Origin: Pontibacter diazotrophicus
GTDB taxonomy: Bacteria; Bacteroidota; Bacteroidia; Cytophagales; Hymenobacteraceae
Assembly: GCF_003367245.1 (NCBI RefSeq)
Contig: NZ_QRGR01000030.1
Coordinates: 1 to 64,000 of the forward strand
Reading direction: 5' to 3'
DNA: 64,000 nucleotides
This document shows, piece by piece, positions 62,601-64,000 of this stretch (position 1 is its first letter; each line of letters starts with the position of its first letter). Both the position numbers and the translations under genes were made by a program. The notes under the pieces were generated by a model. The model did no database searches. It was not told the origin of the DNA and saw only the letters and a program-made list of their open reading frames with translations.

Positions 62601-63551
62601 CAGGTAAATGCAACGCCGGATGGCTGTGACCAGAATAGCGGACAGGTGCTTGTATCTGGCCTTACAGGCGGCACAGCCCCTTACACTTACTCGCTGGATG
62701 GTGTGAACTTCCAGGCTTCCTCCACCTTCACAGGTGTGGCCGCGGGCCAGTATGAGCTGACGGTAAAAGATGCCACCAACTGCAGCATCACAACTACAGT
62801 GGAAGTAGGAACGGTAAGCAGCACACTAGCAGATGTAAAAGACGAGACCTGCTTTGGAGCAGCTGACGGCGAAATTGCCATCGCAGTGACAGGCGCAACA
62901 GACGAGACTGAGTACAGCATCGACAACGGCGCCAGCTACCAGAAAGAAGCGGTGTTCTCTAACCTGCCGAGAGGAGTTTACCAGGTCATCACCAGGTTCT
63001 CCGCCACCTGCTCTATCACCCTCGGAACAGTAGAGGTAACAGGACCGGCGGAAATAGTTGCCACGGTAACACCACTGACTAAATCACTTGGTTTGGAGAA
63101 CACAGGCAGCGCTGCTGTCACCAAGGCAGAAGGAGGCGCAAAACCTTATACTTACAAAGTAGACAACGGCGACTTTACCACAGCTACGGAGTTTAACAAC
63201 CTGAGCAGCGGCACGCACACCCTCTTGGTGAAAGACGCGAATGGCTGTACCACGGAAGTAACCTTCACCATTGAAGCGCTTGATGACATCGAATTCCCGA
63301 ACGGCTTTACGCCAAACGGCGATGGCCTGAATGACAAATGGGCAATCAAGAACCTCTCTACCCTTTACCCGCGCTGCAGAGTAACCGTGTACAACCGCTG
63401 GGGTAGCCTGGTGTTTGAATCCATAGGCTACAACAGAGAGTGGGATGGCACCTACAACGGTAAGAAGCTGCCGGATGGCACCTACTACAGCATCATAGAG
63501 TTTGGCGACGGCCGGGCTCCAATGAAGAAGTCTTTGACCATCATGCGCTAA
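53667..63551 (+). CDS. Giant SprB-repeat surface protein with type IX (type B) secretion signal
   Basis: 3294 residues. Sec signal ending NLYAQ; an N-terminal cysteine-containing domain to about residue 240; PKD/Ig-like segments to about 410; then about 34 SprB-type modules of 76-80 residues, each with a Cys near its start (STCGNSNG), a GGTAPYTYS turn, a NFQ...TF..L.AG strand and a second Cys in VKDANGC, so each module can close its own disulfide. From about residue 3208 (EFPNGFTPNGDGLNDKW ... VYNRWGSLVFES) comes the CHU_C / gliding-motility C-terminal domain used for type B secretion by the T9SS. Modules occur in five- or six-unit super-repeats. Likely a cell-surface adhesin or motility protein like SprB. 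The downstream PorP/SprF gene is its usual partner. Confidence 0.93.
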   Translation: MTATLPPPFRLVLSMALLWFLQLVSIQNLYAQTNSSYIVDLTGSPNGTWVSPNVSRNGSFCEADNSNNCIEFVVTLDKNAGGLEIEISSGATPSGAMDYRLNCGTLTAVGPPICVDGPGPHRITLCKPGNSSNVYTIRSIAAFEPQGDVSVTAGCTAELKAPIAFEEASITWNDITGGGIYNEYLSFPNGNSTAIVTPDDNAPEYVDYEVCGRSVASPCSSLPYCDVVRVYFYKQPVVTIGPDPAIICPGGSGVELLGNVTGGDGDFDYIWTDGAGNEVGNALNYTATTVGTYTLEVRNTNYPNCQKFSASVDVVTNLTVNAGPDQLVCSQNPVQLAGAVTAATGGIWSGGSGTYSDRTALNAVYTPSAADISAGAVRLTLTSTGNGSCTAVTDEVLVSFYNMDVSLTGPNLNLVCDGNLATITASVTGAQGTVAYRWNTGETTAAISNKPAGTYTVTVLDGNNCAIEKSITITQATGPTALEASLKASTCGNSNGEINITGVTGGTSGYTYSRNGSTFQSASTFTGLAAGNYTITVKDRNQCTFAQSFTLTNSAGPTAVAATSLPASCQNNDGSINVGTVTGGTAPYEYAVGNSAFQTSTAFTGLAAGTYIVTAKDANGCLKTTSVIVTTSIPTNFTSNATAATCGSNNGEVTVTGVTGGIAPYSYSKNGGTFQSSATLQNLLPGTHTITVKDAKGCTISRQVQIGNVPGPTDLVAAVQAATCGSSNGEITVTDVTGGTGSYTYSENGIDFQSSAVFSGLAIGAHTITVKDEKGCTYSEDVAVGNIAGPTFTATARASTCSNNNGSISVSNVAGGVGPYTYSKDGENYQDGTTFSNLEADTYTIRVKDANGCVGATTVVVEDLAGPSGLELEIFAATCGSSNGYFRVLGVTGGNGTYMYARNDVPFQEFNTFGSLTPGEYTITVRDENNCTYTESLTIPGLPGPGDIAGTVKSSTCSQSNGEIAITEVIGGSSPYKYSKDGGTTYQGSNVFTGLAAGTHTITVTDRIGCILVRDFTISDIAGPTAVAATSLPASCANNDGTITAGTVTGGTGSYTYSIDGSNFQSETVFANVASGTYTLTAKDAKGCTVTRQVTVAKSQPTNFTFTTTSSSCGNSNGEITVTGVTGGKASYKYSKDGINFQDASRFTGLLAGTYTITVKDAKGCTYAKQVQVSNVTGPTGLTATAQASTCGNRNGQIVISAVTGGTSPYTYSIDGTNFQDSDTFANLLAGTYAITVKDDKGCVYTEEVVVTNIAGPEFTAAAQASTCGNSNGRITISGVTGGTAPFSYSKDGTNFQDGTTFSALAAGDYIITVKDDNGCLSEKTVTVGNIAGPTDFTLANTSATCGGNNGKLEVTGVTGGTEDYTYSINGGSFQSAAAFEALRAGNYTVTVKDANGCIISKSVTVNNVAGPTNLAASLTASTCGNSNGELTITSVTGGTEDYTYSKDGVNFQASATFTALAAGQHAITVKDDNGCTFVKSFTITNIAGPTAVAATSQPASCQNNDGSIIAGTVTGGTASYTYSIDGSNFQTSTTFSAVAAGTYTLTAKDDNECTVSTQVTVGTNVPTRFTSTSTASTCGNSNGQFTITGVTGGTAPYTYSKDGGATFQDAATFTALAAGTYQVRVKDAKGCTYTSSVEVSNVAGPVFTATAQSSTCGNSNGRITISNVTGGTAPFSYSKDGTNFQDGTTFSGLAADTYRITVKDENGCQSTVSVELENIPGPTDFTVASASSSCGRSNGSITASAVAGGTAPYKYSIDGTNFQDAAAFTTVRAGNYTVTVKDYNGCIISKSVTVSDVAGPTNLSASLTASTCGDSNGELTITSVTGGTEDYTYSKDGVNFQASATFTALAAGQHTITVKDDNGCTFVKSFTITNIAGPTAVAATSQPASCQNNDGTITAGTVTGGTAPYSYSINGSSFQSETAFAGVASGTYTLTVEDDNGCTVSTEVTVGQNIPTSFTSTTTASTCGGSDGQLTITGVTGGKAPYSYSIDGTNFQDAATFTALAAGAHAITVKDDNGCTYTNQVQVNNLSGPSDLVASVRASTCGDPNGTITITSVSGGNASYTYSLDGENFQNGASFAALAAGEYQVSVKDANGCVYTEEVAVTDIAAPAFTATAQASTCGNSNGSITISDITGGTASFSFSKDGENFQAGNVFSGLAAGTYNITVKDANGCQGTVAVELENIPGPTDFTLASTSSTCGGSNGSITASDVTGGTAPYSYSIDGTNFQDAAAFETVRAGDYTLTVKDANGCIISKSVSVSDIAGPTNLSASLTASTCGDSNGELTITGVTGGTEDYTYSKDGVNFQASATFTALAAGQHAITVKDANGCTFVKSFTITNIAGPTAVAATSLPATCADNDGTITAGTVTGGTAPYSYSINGSSFQSETAFAGVASGTYTLTVKDDNECTVSTEVTVGQNVPTSFTSTTTASTCGESNGQFTITGVTGGTAPYSYSTDGSTFQSTATFTALAAGVYEVTVKDAKGCVFTDEVQLNNVAGPAFTATAQAATCGNSNGQVTASEVTGGTAPYTYSIDGETFQAAATFSNLDAGTYYITTQDAEGCSTTQSVEVENITGPSEFELLATASTCGNSTGSITASAVTDGTAPYSYSINGTDFQAAATFEALAAGEYTVTVKDANGCTIEKITVVENVNGPTDFTASTVSSFCGNSNGEVTVGDVTGGVAPYTYSKDGATFQASTTLTGLAAGDHTIIVKDANGCTSSKSFTITDVAGPSALVATPKVATCAGNDGSIMVGEVTGGTAPYAYSLDGVNYQSATMFTALAPQEYEVYVKDANDCSTSITVAVGSQALQEATLAATPTGCATSTGTITVTEVTGGTAPYAYSLNGSTYQAAALFENLAAGAYTITVKDAAGCVLSRSQDVVSTGGATSLTATTTNSSCGSADGSITISNVNGGRSPYTYSVGKSPYTFSSEETIFQEQAVFTNLTAGNYQIFVKDAAGCIYEQTTTINSNDELGNLQVNATPDGCDQNSGQVLVSGLTGGTAPYTYSLDGVNFQASSTFTGVAAGQYELTVKDATNCSITTTVEVGTVSSTLADVKDETCFGAADGEIAIAVTGATDETEYSIDNGASYQKEAVFSNLPRGVYQVITRFSATCSITLGTVEVTGPAEIVATVTPLTKSLGLENTGSAAVTKAEGGAKPYTYKVDNGDFTTATEFNNLSSGTHTLLVKDANGCTTEVTFTIEALDDIEFPNGFTPNGDGLNDKWAIKNLSTLYPRCRVTVYNRWGSLVFESIGYNREWDGTYNGKKLPDGTYYSIIEFGDGRAPMKKSLTIMR
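57460..61190 (+). repeat. Higher-order super-repeats inside the giant gene
   Basis: Modules recur in a fixed order that I label A-B-C-D-E-F. A-type modules (GRITIS / SITIS...PFSYSKDG) start near 57460, 58625, 60025 and 61186; spacings of about 1167, 1400 and 1160 bp equal five, six and five modules. In the five-module blocks E and F are merged into one hybrid module. DNA is nearly identical between blocks, for example a 69-bp run at 57504-57572 is repeated exactly at 58671-58739. Confidence 0.85.
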
Positions 63552-63575
63552 CCTCAAACTTATTATTGAATCGTT

Positions 63576-64000
63576 ATGAAAAAATACAGTATAATTTTCC
63601 TCTTTCTGCTCTTTGCCTCGGCTGCAGTTGCCCAGCAGAAAGCTTTGTACAGCCAGTATATGACCAATTATTTCCTGCTAAACCCGGCTGTTGCCGGGTA
63701 TAGCAGAGACATGAACTTTAAAGCAGGCTACCGCAACCAGTGGACGGGTTTTGAGGGCGCGCCCTCTACCTTTTACGTGAGCGGGGAAGCGGAGGTGTTC
63801 CAGGACAGGCGCAGGAAAAGTAGAAGAGGCAAGCCTTACCATGGTGCCGGGGGGTATATCTACAAGGATATCACCGGCCCCACAAGCCGTACAGGAGTGC
63901 TGGCTTCCTACGCTTACCACGTACCGCTAACCAGAGACATATACCTGTCGTCGGGTGTGTTTGCGGGGGTGCAGCAGTACAGCTTTCATGCAGATAAGAT
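63576..64000 (+). CDS. PorP/SprF family type IX secretion membrane protein, 3' end beyond window
   Basis: At least 141 residues from ATG 63576: signal MKKYSIIFLFLLFASAAVAQQ, then the family signature ALYSQYMTNYFLLNPAVAGYSRD and FKAGYRNQWTGFEGAPSTFYVS. PorP/SprF proteins are outer-membrane beta-barrels; SprF is needed to export or anchor the SprB adhesin, and type B substrates are commonly followed by such a gene. It starts 24 bp after the giant gene, so the two are cotranscribed. The frame is open to the window edge. Confidence 0.93.
   Translation, partial: MKKYSIIFLFLLFASAAVAQQKALYSQYMTNYFLLNPAVAGYSRDMNFKAGYRNQWTGFEGAPSTFYVSGEAEVFQDRRRKSRRGKPYHGAGGYIYKDITGPTSRTGVLASYAYHVPLTRDIYLSSGVFAGVQQYSFHADK

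Noticed and set aside
55100..63000. Regularly spaced repeats that could be mistaken for a CRISPR array or satellite
   Set aside because: The period is about 230 bp, the repeats are in frame and diverged, and they encode protein modules.
1..64000. tRNA, rRNA and CRISPR loci
   Set aside because: Scanned by eye for cloverleaf ends, rRNA cores and short direct repeats; none found, though a small structured RNA could be missed without a covariance search.

Overview
The window reads as a chromosomal segment of a Bacteroidota bacterium of the order Cytophagales, most likely family Hymenobacteraceae and close to Pontibacter. The grounds are: about 50% GC; core genes typical of the phylum (pheT, a coiled-coil gene, zapA and rny in a row); recurrent TAnnTTTG -7 promoter elements; many lipoprotein and Sec-signal surface proteins; carbohydrate-active enzymes; and a giant SprB-repeat protein with a type B (CHU_C) type IX secretion signal followed by a PorP/SprF partner. 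The genus is an inference from gene content only.

Layout. 1-60: the first codons of an IS3-type transposase OrfA run off the left edge. 349-7354: housekeeping block with meaB, then on the minus strand a pheT / coiled-coil / zapA / rny operon and a DUF1684 protein. 7506-8084: a DUF433-DUF5615 toxin-antitoxin pair whose toxin is frameshifted. 8190-16.9 kb: mixed genes (SRPBCC protein, secreted GH2-type hydrolase, an atypical Nramp-like transporter, a pyruvate-kinase-like protein without its C-terminal domain, DJ-1/PfpI, small envelope proteins, a secreted beta-helix protein fused in frame to YwbE). 17.2-17.7 kb: a four-helix-bundle gene sits inside a pair of inverted repeats, wedged between two stop codons. 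17.7-25.5 kb: radC, a metallophosphoesterase, small lipoproteins, uvsE, DUF4112 and an MscS channel gene broken by three frameshifts.

25.6-40.9 kb is a 15 kb minus-strand carbohydrate-degradation island: GH30, GH127, GH16, a CBM-like remnant, GH106 with an inserted LamG domain, two type-B carboxylesterases, a third esterase and an exported sugar isomerase-like protein. No SusC/SusD pair is present. The enzyme mix suggests plant-type glycans rich in rhamnose and arabinose (pectic side chains) plus beta-glucans.

41.0-47.4 kb carries a DUF7009 protein, a LysR regulator and an operon of a 1-Cys peroxiredoxin with both subunits of NADPH sulfite reductase. 47.6-53.1 kb has a histidine-rich polytopic membrane protein resembling heme-copper oxidase subunit I, divergent from proline dehydrogenase with a CRP/FNR-like site between them, then an unrecognised 604-residue cysteine-containing protein coupled by ATGA to a decayed queD. 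53.7-63.6 kb is one gene for a 3294-residue secreted protein of about 34 SprB modules arranged in five- or six-module super-repeats, followed by a PorP/SprF-type gene that runs off the right edge.

Three genes (DUF5615 toxin, MscS, QueD) carry frameshift or nonsense lesions in an otherwise intact window. This could be real decay or uncorrected indels in the assembly; the sequence alone does not decide. The most system-like candidates for follow-up are the inverted-repeat four-helix-bundle cassette, the 604-aa/QueD pair, the peroxiredoxin-sulfite reductase operon and the super-repeat adhesin.
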